The position numbers and the translations under genes are program-made. From positions 62,001-126,000 of the forward strand of contig NZ_SULJ01000003.1 of assembly GCF_007115105.1 (NCBI RefSeq): 64,000 nt of DNA, read 5' to 3'. Positions 8,838 through 17,902 of the stretch are shown one piece after another; the first letter of the stretch is position 1; each line of letters begins with the position of its first letter. This DNA is from Clostridium sp. HBUAS56010 (lineage in GTDB: Bacteria > Bacillota > Clostridia > Lachnospirales > Lachnospiraceae). The notes beneath the pieces are model-generated. The model did no database searches. It was given only the letters and a program-made list of their open reading frames with translations, and was not told where the DNA came from.

Positions 8838-9176
8838 ATGAAATTACAATTACCTGAAGCAATTGAAACTTACTTTCAGGCATCAAACTCTTATGAAAGC
8901 AGTCTGCTCGCCAAGTGTTTTACAGAGGATGCCATACTCTATGACGAAGGGTTGGCCTTTCACGGTCCAACTGCTATAGAAGCACATATTGTAGAAGCAA
9001 ATAACAATCTACTCGTTAAGACTGTTGTTACAAATGCGGTAGAAAAAAATGGACAGACAATTGTTACTGCTACAATTTCCGGTAATTTTGACGGAAGTCC
9101 GGCAGCACTTGATTTTTATTTCACCATGGAAGGACAGAAAATTTCTACGTTGAAAATTGTTTTTGCCGGGGAATGA
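8838..9176 (+). CDS. SnoaL/NTF2-like small protein
   Basis: A 112-residue protein of the NTF2-like (SnoaL) alpha+beta barrel fold. The family pattern is visible: an N-terminal helix (AIETYFQASNSYESSLLAKCF), the strand with AILYDEGLAFHGPTAIEAHI, and three long C-terminal strands ending in TMEGQKISTLKIVF. Proteins of this kind act as small hydrolases or isomerases, or as ligand binders. ATG 8838 has an AAGGAAA site; the longer reading from 8691 has none and its first 49 residues look non-coding. It follows the WYL regulator on the same strand and ends before a strong terminator. Confidence 0.8.
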   Translation: MKLQLPEAIETYFQASNSYESSLLAKCFTEDAILYDEGLAFHGPTAIEAHIVEANNNLLVKTVVTNAVEKNGQTIVTATISGNFDGSPAALDFYFTMEGQKISTLKIVFAGE

Positions 9177-9260
9177 GAGCGCAGGCGGGCTACTTTAATA
9201 ATCCTGTCTTTTTCAGCAGCAGGAGGTATGGCTCATATTTCTCTTATGCAATATTGTACA

Positions 9261-9297
9261 TTTAAAGGTGGGGTAATTCATTTACCCCACCTTTAAA
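9261..9297. terminator. strong bidirectional terminator
   Basis: TTTAAAGGTGGGGTAA pairs with TTTACCCCACCTTTAAA around a 4-base loop. It separates the convergent SnoaL-like and MerR genes. Confidence 0.85.
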
Positions 9298-9338
9298 AAG
9301 TCTCTTTCCTGTTTTACAGATAATCAAATAAACTAAAT

Positions 9339-10184
9339 TTAATTTAACACCCCATAATATTCCTGTATGGCCTGGGCAATGTATCCTGTAGTTCCAATTC
9401 CATACTGCTTATCTGTAGCTTCTGTTAGTTTTGAATGATGTAAATAGTCGTTTGCCAATTCCAATAGTATATATCTTGCATTATCAAGCCCAAACATAGC
9501 CTTATAATTTTCTGCAAGTTTTTCGACTGCTTCCATCGCTATGTCTGTATTGCCCGTTTCCTTAGCCAGTGAAAACTGTTTATAGGTTTTGTCGATTTTA
9601 TCCTGTTGTTTCTTAAGTTCTTCTTCATTTCCCGTCGATTTTAGACTTGCTTCTAGCGCCTTATCCTTGCTTCCATACATTTTAATCATATGTGCATTCA
9701 ATTTTTCGTCTTTCAAATTTTGGGCTAAAAAAGTACGATAATCATCAACGCTTCCAAATTTATTGATAATGGCTTTCATCGAGTCCTTTCCCTGTAATTC
9801 CAGTGAATGATCTATTATCTTTTTTACATCCTCATCATTAAATGCTTCAAAATTCATAGTATTGACTCCTTTCATCACGTCATTTATTAACTCAATAATT
9901 CCATTTAAACGATTTCGTTTATGCTCCAGTAAGGACTTTTGAGTTAACAAAATCTGTTCTTTATCATAATTGGGATTATCCATAATTTTTTTAATATCAA
10001 TTAATGGAATTTCCAACTCTCTAAAGAACATGATTTCCTGCAACTTCTCCAATGCTTTGTCATCATACTGCCGATAACCGGCTTCTGTTAATTTCGTAGG
10101 TTTTAATAACTCTATTTCATCATAATACCTCAGTGTTCTTATACTTACTCCGGTTATCTCTGATACATCCTTGACGGTTTTCAT
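9339..10184 (-). CDS. MerR-family regulator with TipAS drug-binding domain
   Basis: A 281-residue activator. Residues 1-70 form the MerR winged helix (VKDVSEITGVSIRTLRYYDE, then PTKLTEAGYRQYDD). A coiled-coil stretch follows to about 110, and 135-281 matches the TipAS antibiotic-recognition domain with its helical repeats. TipA-type regulators are induced by binding drugs or other amphipathic ligands and twist promoters with a long spacer. The ATG at 10184 has GGAGGAAG upstream; the ORF extends to 10235 without a better site. No efflux gene is next to it, so its target may be elsewhere or be the neighbouring hydrolase. Confidence 0.9.
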   Translation of the reverse strand: MKTVKDVSEITGVSIRTLRYYDEIELLKPTKLTEAGYRQYDDKALEKLQEIMFFRELEIPLIDIKKIMDNPNYDKEQILLTQKSLLEHKRNRLNGIIELINDVMKGVNTMNFEAFNDEDVKKIIDHSLELQGKDSMKAIINKFGSVDDYRTFLAQNLKDEKLNAHMIKMYGSKDKALEASLKSTGNEEELKKQQDKIDKTYKQFSLAKETGNTDIAMEAVEKLAENYKAMFGLDNARYILLELANDYLHHSKLTEATDKQYGIGTTGYIAQAIQEYYGVLN

Positions 10185-10256
10185 TGCTTCCTCCTTTCTG
10201 TTCCATCCTAAACCGTTACGCAGCGAGAGAGTCAATACTAAATTTCAAAAGCAAGA

Positions 10257-10298
10257 GGCTAAGTCTACATGTCATCAAAATTGACCCAAAACTTAGCC
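10257..10298 (-). terminator. probable terminator after the hydrolase gene
   Basis: GGCTAAGT (10257-10264) pairs with ACTTAGCC (10291-10298) around a loop of 26 bases. It lies 30 bases past the hydrolase stop; the following T-run on the minus strand is broken, so efficiency is uncertain. Confidence 0.45.
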
Positions 10299-10327
10299 CC
10301 TTATTTTTCTATTATTTTTAATGTATT

Positions 10328-11035
10328 CTATATGCGAATTGATTTTCGAATCCATTCCCTATAAACAGCCAGATCTTCTTCCCCATGGAAATAATGCTCT
10401 GAACTATCCGAAATAGAAAGATTACAATGAAAATTTTTACAAAAGGATGCAAGTATATCATACTCACAAAGTTCATCCTTTTTTCCATACAAAATTGATG
10501 TTGGCGTATTCCATTTCATAATTGGATTTTCCATAACATACTGATAATAATCCCAATACAGTATTTGACCAATCGGAGTAATAACTTCCTTAGTTCTGCG
10601 CAACTGTTCTTCTGTCACAGCAAACCTTTGCATCATATTTTGGATTACTCTCTTCATATCCACTACTGGAGAGAGAAGCAGACTTTGCTTTAACCTCTCA
10701 TTCTTATAAGCCAGGAAACTAAAATAGGCACCTATACTATTTGCCCATAAGCTGATTGTGTTCGTCCTTGAAGATGCAAATGCAAAAACTTTCTTTAAAT
10801 CTGAAACACAATTTTCTACCTTAAAAAGTGTCGGCTTATCTTTTCTGTCCCCATGCTCGGGCAAATCAAAGCTAAGTACCTGATAACCTAATGGAACAAC
10901 TTCTTCCGCAAAAATGCAGATTGGTATATCCGCTTTGGATGACATATTACCATGTACTGCAATGAAGATCTCTGTTTTTTCCTCTCCCCATAAAAGAGCA
11001 GGGATTCCTTCTATTACTATATTTTTCTTTAACAT
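10328..11035 (-). CDS. alpha/beta hydrolase
   Basis: A 235-residue alpha/beta-hydrolase fold enzyme. The oxyanion strand is FIAVHGNMSS (about 24-33). The nucleophile elbow reads WANSIGAY (Ser near 100), where the usual first Gly is replaced by Ala. The acid is probably the Asp in YGKKDELC and the base the His in SSEHYFHGE. Small-molecule esterase, lipase or thioesterase activity is possible; the substrate is not predictable. Start at 11035 has AAGGAGGAAAT immediately before it. A 16-codon ORF ends 12 bases upstream, and a perfect 7-bp palindrome lies in its promoter region, so expression is probably controlled. Confidence 0.85.
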   Translation of the reverse strand: MLKKNIVIEGIPALLWGEEKTEIFIAVHGNMSSKADIPICIFAEEVVPLGYQVLSFDLPEHGDRKDKPTLFKVENCVSDLKKVFAFASSRTNTISLWANSIGAYFSFLAYKNERLKQSLLLSPVVDMKRVIQNMMQRFAVTEEQLRRTKEVITPIGQILYWDYYQYVMENPIMKWNTPTSILYGKKDELCEYDILASFCKNFHCNLSISDSSEHYFHGEEDLAVYREWIRKSIRI

Positions 11036-11047
11036 ATTTCCTCCTTA

Positions 11048-11098
11048 TTACAGAGGAATTACCCTCCGTAAATCTTTGCCTGCACTCTTTTTATGCAT
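11048..11098 (-). CDS. 16-codon upstream ORF (possible leader peptide)
   Basis: Encodes MHKKSAGKDLRRVIPL. AAAGGAG lies 8 bases before its ATG, and the stop is 12 bases before the hydrolase start, overlapping that gene's ribosome-binding site region. It could couple translation of the hydrolase or be a regulatory leader. It carries no run of one amino acid, so classic attenuation is not indicated. Confidence 0.35.
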   Translation of the reverse strand: MHKKSAGKDLRRVIPL

Positions 11099-11121
11099 CT
11101 CATAGTCTCCTTTCTCAATTG

Positions 11122-11151
11122 ATTATATAAAATATCAAATGCAATTTGATA
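11122..11151 (-). promoter_or_regulatory. hydrolase promoter region with perfect palindrome
   Basis: TATAAT (minus strand, 11122-11127) is preceded by the inverted repeat TATCAAA-N5-TTTGATA (11133-11151), which would cover the spacer and -35 area. No consensus -35 is visible, which fits an activated or repressed promoter. The palindrome is a candidate operator for the neighbouring MerR or another regulator. Confidence 0.45.
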
Positions 11152-11538
11152 CTACATAAGCTGTTTTGTTTTTGCTGAGAATTTCTTCTCTTACTATGAA
11201 TTTTTATGAGATTTTATTATATCATCTATATTTCCGTCTAAAAACCAAGGCGTAAACCGGCTACTTTTGTGCCTGATTTTTGCCCACTCAAGGAAAAAAG
11301 TTTAATTATCTACCCTATCAATATGTAAACATAAACTTATAAAAATCAGGAACATGGATCATGAGATTATCGGATATAAAATTCATTTATAAAATCCCTA
11401 ATAATAACGTTTTTTCTGGAAAATGTAATATACATTTATGATGAATTTGATTTGAAATGACTCTTCCGAAAAATCTATAATAACTGAATACCAAAACCAA
11501 CTTCATCCATTATTTTATCAAAGATTAATTTATTGTGC
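11152..11538. other. intergenic, nothing recognised
   Basis: 387 bases of AT-rich sequence between the hydrolase promoter and the end of the 217-residue gene. No ORF, convincing hairpin or repeat was found. Confidence 0.5.
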
Positions 11539-12192
11539 TTATACGACAAGCAATGGGAATTTTCCTAAGCTACCATAATCAAATATATGATCTTCTTTTA
11601 AATCCATTTCTACATAATGATAAGAAATCCATTCGTTAAAGAAAATGCCAAATTGTTCAACAAATTCATATGCCTCCAATGCCTCATCTTTCAAACTGAG
11701 TGTTCTCTCCAATCCATTCTGTGAATCCACAATAACTTTTGACTTCTCAATAACTGCTATCTTCTTTTTATATTCATTGCTGTTTTTTAAAAGTTCTTTT
11801 GCTTGTTCTATTTGAAAACTGCCATTATAACTATAGTAGTTTATATCTTCATTAGGAACAAATGATTCTGGATCATCATAGTCATATCCTTCCGTTAGTC
11901 CTTCTTTATTAAAATAGCTCGCAAAGCTGACAATGCATTGATTCTTATCATAAATTTCATATGACCATCCATGATCTTCGGCATTTACATAGAAAACCAA
12001 TGGTTTAGTATTATATGTGAGCAATTGTTCACAGCAATTGAATTCAGATATTTGATCCTGTTCAATCACAAATGTAACAATGCCATCTTTCTCTGGAAAA
12101 ACATAACCATGTAAATTTGCATCTTTTAATAATTCTACTGCATCTTGCTGATTGGATGTGATTAAGTGATAACTTGTACTGAATTGACTCAT
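11539..12192 (-). CDS. uncharacterised acidic 217-residue protein
   Basis: I do not recognise the family. It is a cytosolic, acidic protein without signal peptide or membrane segment, rich in aromatic and Asp/Glu residues (for example EGYDYDDPESF, SWYEIYDKN-like strands and FFNEWISYHY near the C-terminus). Composition and size resemble the immunity proteins of polymorphic toxins, but no toxin gene adjoins it here, so this is only a suggestion. Start at 12192 has AAAGGA 10 bases upstream. Codon use is A/T-rich compared with the rlmD gene that follows, which may indicate acquisition. Confidence 0.65.
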   Translation of the reverse strand: MSQFSTSYHLITSNQQDAVELLKDANLHGYVFPEKDGIVTFVIEQDQISEFNCCEQLLTYNTKPLVFYVNAEDHGWSYEIYDKNQCIVSFASYFNKEGLTEGYDYDDPESFVPNEDINYYSYNGSFQIEQAKELLKNSNEYKKKIAVIEKSKVIVDSQNGLERTLSLKDEALEAYEFVEQFGIFFNEWISYHYVEMDLKEDHIFDYGSLGKFPLLVV

Positions 12193-12409
12193 TCTTTTTT
12201 TCCTTTCGTCTTGTTCAAGATATTAATTGTCATCTGGCTTCACTATATATAAATTTGAGTTTTTTCACTTTTTATGATATTATAAAACCCGCTTTTTCAA
12301 AACATTCATTTCTCTTACCCCCCCCGGTAACCGGAAACATATTGCGCCCCAATTAACCACAAAAACACACCTACATATCCCGCTAGAATCCCCGAACCCC
12401 TTAGATTTA

Positions 12410-13777
12410 CTAGGCTTTCCGCTCCAGCAATACGACGGTTTCAACATGTCCACTATGCCCAAACATATCGCACCCTCTTACTTTCACCACCTCATACCCA
12501 TTCCCCGCAAGATACTTCAAATCCCTTGCAAGTGTTGCCGAATCACAGCTCACATACACCACTCGTTTCGGTGCCATTTTTACGATGGTATCAAGGCAGA
12601 CCTGGTCGCATCCTTTCCTTGGAGGGTCAACCACAATCACATCCGCATAGACTTTGTTCTTTTCAAACTGTTCCGGCAGAACCTCTTCGGCCTTGCCTCC
12701 AAAGAACTCCACGTTCTCAATCCCGTTGATCTTTGCATTCTCCCTTGCATCTTCAATCGCCTGGGGCACAATCTCCACGCCATAGACCTTTTTCGCCTTC
12801 TGCGCCAGGAACAGGGAAATGGTTCCAATTCCGCAATAAAGATCCCAGACGGTCTCTTCTCCTGTAAGACCGGCATACTCAAGAGCGGTGCCATAGAGCT
12901 TCTCAGTCTGAACCGGATTTACCTGGTAAAAGGACAGGGGGGAGATCTGATATTTCACATCCCCGATATAGTCAATAATATATCCCGGTCCATACAGATT
13001 CTCCACCTGATTTCCCATAATGACATTGGTTTGTTCCCGGTTAATACTAAAAGAAATACTCTTCATACCTGGAATCTCCAAAAGCCTCTTTACCAGTTCC
13101 TCACTGTGAGGAAGAGTCTTTCCATTGATCACCTGGCATACCATCAGCTCCCCGGTCTTAAACCCTTTGCGGATTAAGATGTGACGGATCAGCCCTTTCT
13201 GTGTTTCCTCATCGTAAGGACGCAGGTCGTATTGCTCCATATAAGCCTTCATACGCTTTAATACAGCCTGATTCTCTTCTATTCCCAGTAAACAGTCGTC
13301 ACAGGGAATAATGGAGTGAGTACGGCCTGCATAAAAACCGGTAATCAAATTCCCTTCTTTATCGGTTCCCCATGGAAACTGTGCCTTATTCCGGTATCTC
13401 CATGGCTCGTCCATTCCCATTATGGGAAGCATGGGAATATCCGTAAATCCGCCGATTCTCACCAGATTGTTGTAAATCTTGTTCTGCTTGTAGCGGAGCT
13501 GTTCCTCATAATCCATTGATTGAAGCTGGCAGCCCCCACATTGCCTGGCAACCGGGCATAATGGCTCCACTCTGTTTTCGGAAGCCTTTATAATCCGTTC
13601 CAATCTTGCGAATCCATAAGACTTTTTCACTTTCATTGCCTTTGCCTCTACCTGGTCTCCAATTACTGTATCTTTAATAAACCAGGTAAATCCGTCGGTC
13701 TTGCCGATTCCTTCGCCTGTTTCACTCATATCCTCTATTGACACTTCTATTTTGTCATTCTTTTTCCATTCCGGCAT
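12410..13777 (-). CDS. rlmD: 23S rRNA (uracil-5-)-methyltransferase RlmD/RlmCD
   Basis: SAM-dependent methyltransferase of the TrmA/RumA family that makes 5-methyluridine in 23S rRNA (U1939, and in Gram-positives often U747 too). Order: TRAM RNA-binding domain (about 1-65), iron-sulfur cysteines C74, C80 and C83 plus a later one in the IPCDDC stretch, central domain, then the Rossmann methyltransferase with VWDLYCGIGTISLFL. The DPPRKGCD loop and the nucleophile motif YVSCDSATLARD are intact. Length of 455 residues is normal. ATG 13777 is chosen for its GGAGGAA site; the ORF extends to 13888 without one. RlmCD versus RlmD specificity cannot be decided by eye. Confidence 0.92.
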   Translation of the reverse strand: MPEWKKNDKIEVSIEDMSETGEGIGKTDGFTWFIKDTVIGDQVEAKAMKVKKSYGFARLERIIKASENRVEPLCPVARQCGGCQLQSMDYEEQLRYKQNKIYNNLVRIGGFTDIPMLPIMGMDEPWRYRNKAQFPWGTDKEGNLITGFYAGRTHSIIPCDDCLLGIEENQAVLKRMKAYMEQYDLRPYDEETQKGLIRHILIRKGFKTGELMVCQVINGKTLPHSEELVKRLLEIPGMKSISFSINREQTNVIMGNQVENLYGPGYIIDYIGDVKYQISPLSFYQVNPVQTEKLYGTALEYAGLTGEETVWDLYCGIGTISLFLAQKAKKVYGVEIVPQAIEDARENAKINGIENVEFFGGKAEEVLPEQFEKNKVYADVIVVDPPRKGCDQVCLDTIVKMAPKRVVYVSCDSATLARDLKYLAGNGYEVVKVRGCDMFGHSGHVETVVLLERKA

Positions 13778-13925
13778 AATTTCCTCCACTGATTCAGACA
13801 GCTTCTCTGCAATTTCTCTGTGCTTCGTCAATCCTATTTTGCATTGACTTTCCTGACTTATTGTAACTTTTTTTTCAGCAGGAAGCAAGCGGCTGTTTTA
13901 AATCCCTTTTTTATATTCCTGAAAA

Positions 13926-13977
13926 CGAAAACCGGGCAGAGAAGAAAAACAATCTTTTCTTCTCTGCCCGGTTTTCG
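13926..13977 (-). terminator. strong intrinsic terminator of the helicase gene
   Basis: CGAAAACCGGGCAGAGAAG and its complement form a stem of more than 20 bp around a short loop, ending in TTTTCG. It lies 6 bases past the helicase stop. Confidence 0.9.
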
Positions 13978-13982
13978 GAAAT

Positions 13983-15659
13983 TTACCTGCCTTTTCCGTT
14001 GGCTTTTTCCATATGGATATTCTTTCCCTTGATCTTAACATCTTTCATGGCTTTTAATACCACATCTGCGTTTTCTCTTGGGACTTCTACGAATGTATAT
14101 TTGTCATACATGTCGATGCTTCCAACCATCTTACCAGGCATACCGGATTCTCCGGCAATGGCACCCAAAATGTCTCCAGGTCTTACGTTCTGATTCTTTC
14201 CGATGTTGATGAAGAGACGAGCCATGTCTTCTCTTTCTCTGGAAGAATCTCCTCTTGAACGACCGTTTCCATTTCCGCCTCTGCCGCGTCCACGTCCGCT
14301 GTTGCCGTAGAAACTTTCCAGATCATCAAGAGAACGTGGTTCTCTGGTGTCAATCACATCTTCATTGTCTTCACCCATGGTCATCTTCAAAAGAGCTGCT
14401 GCCAGATCAAGAGAGGTGTAATCCTCTTCCAGCAGTTTCTTTTCAATGATGTTGACCATCTTGCTTAAGTCCATCTCATTGATGGTGCTGGCTACGCTCT
14501 CTAATACCTTATCTACCTTAATGGCAGTTACGTCATTGAGAGAAGGGATTGCCTGAGGCACAATCTTGGTCTTGCAGTAACGCTGGATGTCACGGAGTTT
14601 ATAAACTTCCTTGCCTACCACAAAGCTGAATGCAATGCCTTCGCGGTTGGCACGTCCGGTACGTCCGATTCTGTGTACATAATACTCATCATCCTGAGGA
14701 AGATCATAGTTGAATACCGCTTCTACGTCGTCTACGTCGATTCCACGGGCAGCTACATCTGTTGCCACTAAAATCTCTGTCTTACCGTTACGGAAGCTGT
14801 TCATGACCCTGTCACGCTGTATCTGCTTCAAATCACCATGAAGTCCTTCTGCAAAATATCCACGCCCCTGCAGTGCCTGTACCAGTTCGTCAACCTGCTT
14901 TTTGGTGTTACAGAATGCAACGGAAAGCTTTGGTGCGTACATATCTAACAAACGGCACATAACTTCTACTTTGCTCTTTGGTTTTACTTCATAGTAATAC
15001 TGGGTTACTCTCGGTACTGTCAGTTCCTTTTTAACCACCTTTACGGCTACCGGTTCCTTCTGGAACTTTCTTGCGATATCCATAATTGCTGATGGCATGG
15101 TTGCTGAAAACATAACCGTCTGGCGTTCTTCTGGAAGCTGACTTAAAATGGTTTCCATATCTTCTAAGAATCCCATATTTAACATCTCATCCGCTTCATC
15201 CATAACTACGGTATGAACATTATCAAACTTCACAGTTTTACGGCGCATATGATCCATCACACGTCCCGGGGTTCCGATAATGATCTGAGTTCCATCTTTT
15301 AAAGAACGGATCTGCTTTACAATATCCTGACCTCCATAGATTGGAAGAACTTTTACACCGTGCATATATTTTCCAAGCCGGCGAACCTCATCCGCTACCT
15401 GAATTGCAAGTTCTCTGGTAGGACAAAGTGCCACTGCCTGAAGTTTTTTTACCTTAGGGTCAATTTTCTGTAACAGGGGAATACCAAAGGCTGCGGTCTT
15501 GCCGGTTCCTGTCTGGGCCTGACCAATAATGTCTCTTCCTTCTACCTGGACCGGAATTGCCTGGGCCTGGATCGGAGACGCCTCTTCAAATCCCATATCT
15601 GCTACAGCCCGCAGAATTCTTTCATCCAGTTGTAATTCATCAAATCTAACTGTTTCCAT
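13983..15659 (-). CDS. DEAD-box ATP-dependent RNA helicase (DbpA-type C-terminus)
   Basis: A 558-residue RNA helicase. Motif I AQTGTGKT (48-55), DEAD (154-157), SAT (185-187) and the second RecA-like domain with ARGIDVDDVEAVFNYD and HRIGRTGRA are all intact. A Gly/Arg-rich linker (about 455-480, GRGRGGNGNGRSRGD) precedes a DbpA-type RNA-binding domain (about 480-550). Such helicases help ribosome assembly, RNA decay and cold growth. It is monocistronic, with a strong terminator directly behind it. An AAGGAA site lies about 10 bases before the ATG. Confidence 0.95.
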   Translation of the reverse strand: METVRFDELQLDERILRAVADMGFEEASPIQAQAIPVQVEGRDIIGQAQTGTGKTAAFGIPLLQKIDPKVKKLQAVALCPTRELAIQVADEVRRLGKYMHGVKVLPIYGGQDIVKQIRSLKDGTQIIIGTPGRVMDHMRRKTVKFDNVHTVVMDEADEMLNMGFLEDMETILSQLPEERQTVMFSATMPSAIMDIARKFQKEPVAVKVVKKELTVPRVTQYYYEVKPKSKVEVMCRLLDMYAPKLSVAFCNTKKQVDELVQALQGRGYFAEGLHGDLKQIQRDRVMNSFRNGKTEILVATDVAARGIDVDDVEAVFNYDLPQDDEYYVHRIGRTGRANREGIAFSFVVGKEVYKLRDIQRYCKTKIVPQAIPSLNDVTAIKVDKVLESVASTINEMDLSKMVNIIEKKLLEEDYTSLDLAAALLKMTMGEDNEDVIDTREPRSLDDLESFYGNSGRGRGRGGNGNGRSRGDSSREREDMARLFINIGKNQNVRPGDILGAIAGESGMPGKMVGSIDMYDKYTFVEVPRENADVVLKAMKDVKIKGKNIHMEKANGKGR

Positions 15660-15733
15660 AAATGATTAATTCCTTTCTCATGACCAGCCGGGTTCCTATG
15701 TTGCCGACGGCCGCACACAAACATTCGCAAACA

Positions 15734-15778
15734 AAACGAGAGGTATCAGGCACGTTTCAGACCTTCATCCTCTCGTTT
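15734..15778 (-). terminator. terminator at the end of the amino-acid ABC operon
   Basis: AAACGAGAGG (15734-15743) pairs with CCTCTCGTTT (15769-15778), a perfect 10-bp stem. On the minus strand CGTTTTGTTTG follows. It lies 100 bases past the cytidylate kinase-like stop; it could also be a structure in the helicase leader. Confidence 0.6.
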
Positions 15779-15877
15779 CACACAAAAGTAAAGTATAGCA
15801 GACTTTTTTTCCAGTGTCAAGGGCGAAGACTTTTATTTTTCGCACCTGACTGGTAATTTTTTCCACTTTTCTTCTGC

Positions 15878-16471
15878 TCATTCCCCGTATAACTGGTGTA
15901 CCACTCCGGCAATCAGCTTTGCTGTTCCAGTCACTCCAAGGAGAGAGGAATCAAGCATCAGATTGGTGTGTTCTGGATCATTTGGCAGATAGCCCGCATA
16001 TTTTTTATGATACGTTCTTCTGGCTTTATCAACAGATACGATCATCCGCTTTGCCTCACTTACGGTCATTCCAAGAGAATTCACACAGTTCTCTACCCGC
16101 TTTAAGTAAGGCGCATAAATAAAGATGTTAATATTGTTCTTCTGCTTTTCCAAAATATAATTGGAGCATCTTCCTACAACAATACAGCTTGACTGTTTTG
16201 CAAGATCAAGAATAATGTCCTTTTGAACATCAAAAATAATGTCCTGCATATAGTCCTCATCAGTCCCAAGGGGAAACATATGGGATAGAAAGTTCTTAGA
16301 CTTCTCCTCTTCGTTGCTGATTGTAGAAATAGGAAGATTCAGTTTTTTTGAAACCTCCTCCACAATATCACGGTCATAAAACTTTACCCCAAGCTCTTTG
16401 GAAAGTTCACGGGCAACAGAACTTCCAAGACTTCCGAATTCACGGGCAATGGTGATTGTAAACTTCTCCAT
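15878..16471 (-). CDS. cytidylate kinase-like family protein
   Basis: A 197-residue P-loop kinase-like protein of the Cytidylate_kin_2 family. It starts MEKFTITIAREFGSLGSSVA, where REFGSLG replaces the usual glycine-rich P-loop, and continues with FYDRDIVEEV and VVGRCSNYIL. These proteins are widespread in Clostridia; their substrates are not established, and the P-loop lysine of true Cmk is missing. It is the last gene of the amino-acid ABC operon, 16 bases after the permease, which suggests co-expression with nutrient uptake. Whether it is a nucleotide kinase or a regulatory protein is open. Confidence 0.85.
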   Translation of the reverse strand: MEKFTITIAREFGSLGSSVARELSKELGVKFYDRDIVEEVSKKLNLPISTISNEEEKSKNFLSHMFPLGTDEDYMQDIIFDVQKDIILDLAKQSSCIVVGRCSNYILEKQKNNINIFIYAPYLKRVENCVNSLGMTVSEAKRMIVSVDKARRTYHKKYAGYLPNDPEHTNLMLDSSLLGVTGTAKLIAGVVHQLYGE

Positions 16472-16487
16472 TTAAAAGAATCCCTCC

Positions 16488-17150
16488 CTAGCCAGTTACA
16501 ATGGTCTTCTGGTAATGCCTTACCACACTGCTTAACGCAAAACATACGGTGAAATAACAAAGGGCTTCAAACGCAAACAGCATAATCATACCCCTCACAT
16601 CGTAAATACTTCCCATTACAACAGAACTGTTTCTCATTAACTCCGCTACGTCAACCATCTTTAAAAACGAGGTATCTTTAATAATTGTAATAACCTGGCT
16701 TAACAGAGCCGGAATTACTTTCTTATAGGTCTGTGGAAGTACAATATACCAGAGTGTCTGGACAAATCCAAATCCCTGGGACTGGGCACCTTCAAACTGA
16801 CCTTTTGGTATGGAGTTAAGTCCCCCTCTGAATATCTCTGCCATAACGGCTGATGTAAACAGGGAAATAGCAAATACTGATACTCCAATCTTATTTCCCT
16901 TAACAGTAAAATAGATCCAGAGAATCCATAAAAGGTTGGGGGTACAGCGGAAAAATTCTGTATAAACTGCTACTAAGGCTCCTGCCCACTTCCATTTTCC
17001 ACTTGCATAAGTACGAATCAGGGCAAACAGCGTTCCAAAAAACATGCTGATCACCGTAGAAAAGATGGCAATCAGCACCGTCATACGCAATCCCTTTAAC
17101 ATGAAGAGAACATTTGCCGGTGTAAATATCTGGTGAAATAATTCTATCAT
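16488..17150 (-). CDS. amino-acid ABC transporter permease (second)
   Basis: A 220-residue inner-membrane permease of the His/Glu/Gln/Arg/opine family with about five membrane helices. The EAA loop that docks the ATPase is visible as FEGAQSQGFGFVQTLWYIVLP (about 118-138). It pairs with the permease encoded just upstream; the two reading frames overlap by 4 bases (ATGA), indicating translational coupling and equal dosage. Together with the lipoprotein and ATPase of the same operon it forms a polar amino-acid importer. Confidence 0.92.
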   Translation of the reverse strand: MIELFHQIFTPANVLFMLKGLRMTVLIAIFSTVISMFFGTLFALIRTYASGKWKWAGALVAVYTEFFRCTPNLLWILWIYFTVKGNKIGVSVFAISLFTSAVMAEIFRGGLNSIPKGQFEGAQSQGFGFVQTLWYIVLPQTYKKVIPALLSQVITIIKDTSFLKMVDVAELMRNSSVVMGSIYDVRGMIMLFAFEALCYFTVCFALSSVVRHYQKTIVTG

Positions 17151-17878
17151 GCGACCTCCTCATCTGCTGTAATATCAAGCTTCTTTGCAGTTGGCACCCG
17201 CATGGAACGAATCTCTAAATAACGGGCAAGCCTTGCCAGCGGGAAACAGATGATGAAGTACAAAAGTGCACTGGTAAAGTACGCCTGTGCAAAATATCCC
17301 CGGTCTGAGCCCCAGGAATCCGTAAAGTACATAAGATCCATACCGGCGACCATTGCCAGAACAGAAGTATTCTTTACCAGTCCAAGTGCCTGATTGGCAA
17401 GAGGCGGCAGGATGATCTTCATAGTCTGAGGCAAAATGATGTGATACATGGTCTCCAGATAGGAAAAACCCTGAGACGATGCTGCCTCAGACTGTCCCTT
17501 TGGTATGGCTTCAATTCCGGTTCTTATAACCTCCGCGATGTAGGCACCATGATAGATTCCCACACCAATAACTCCTAAAATAAACTTTGGGATACGAAAG
17601 CCTGAACTGGAAAACAGCATGGGCAGAACAGCGTAATAACACACCACCTGCAATGCCAGAGGGGTATTTTGTACTACTTCCACATAGATTCGTGATATAA
17701 TACGAAGCGGCTTTAACCTGGATGTGGAGAATATACCAAATACCACTCCCAGGGCCAGCGATACCGCCAGCCCTACCAGTGATATTTTCAGTGTCATAAG
17801 AAAGCCTGGTATATAATAATCGGGAAATGCCTGAAACAGGGCACTCCAGCGTTTTACATCAAAAAGACCTTTTATCAT
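17147..17878 (-). CDS. amino-acid ABC transporter permease (first)
   Basis: A 243-residue permease of the polar amino-acid uptake family. The EAA loop SEAASSQGFSYLETMYHIIL-like stretch lies near residues 137-157; the N-terminus is periplasm-facing before the first helix. It is 24 bases after the binding-protein gene and overlaps the second permease by 4 bases. Two different permease subunits in one operon point to a heterodimeric channel, as in glutamine or aspartate/glutamate importers. Confidence 0.92.
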   Translation of the reverse strand: MIKGLFDVKRWSALFQAFPDYYIPGFLMTLKISLVGLAVSLALGVVFGIFSTSRLKPLRIISRIYVEVVQNTPLALQVVCYYAVLPMLFSSSGFRIPKFILGVIGVGIYHGAYIAEVIRTGIEAIPKGQSEAASSQGFSYLETMYHIILPQTMKIILPPLANQALGLVKNTSVLAMVAGMDLMYFTDSWGSDRGYFAQAYFTSALLYFIICFPLARLARYLEIRSMRVPTAKKLDITADEEVA

Positions 17879-17902
17879 GTCAATTTTCCTTTACATAACC
17901 GC

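Noticed and set aside
12318-12325. C8 homopolymer as phase-variation switch
   Set aside because: It lies outside any coding region or recognised promoter, behind the rlmD stop.
12280-12462. 60-residue minus-strand frame past the rlmD end
   Set aside because: No ribosome-binding site, overlaps the rlmD 3' end out of frame, and composition is not protein-like.
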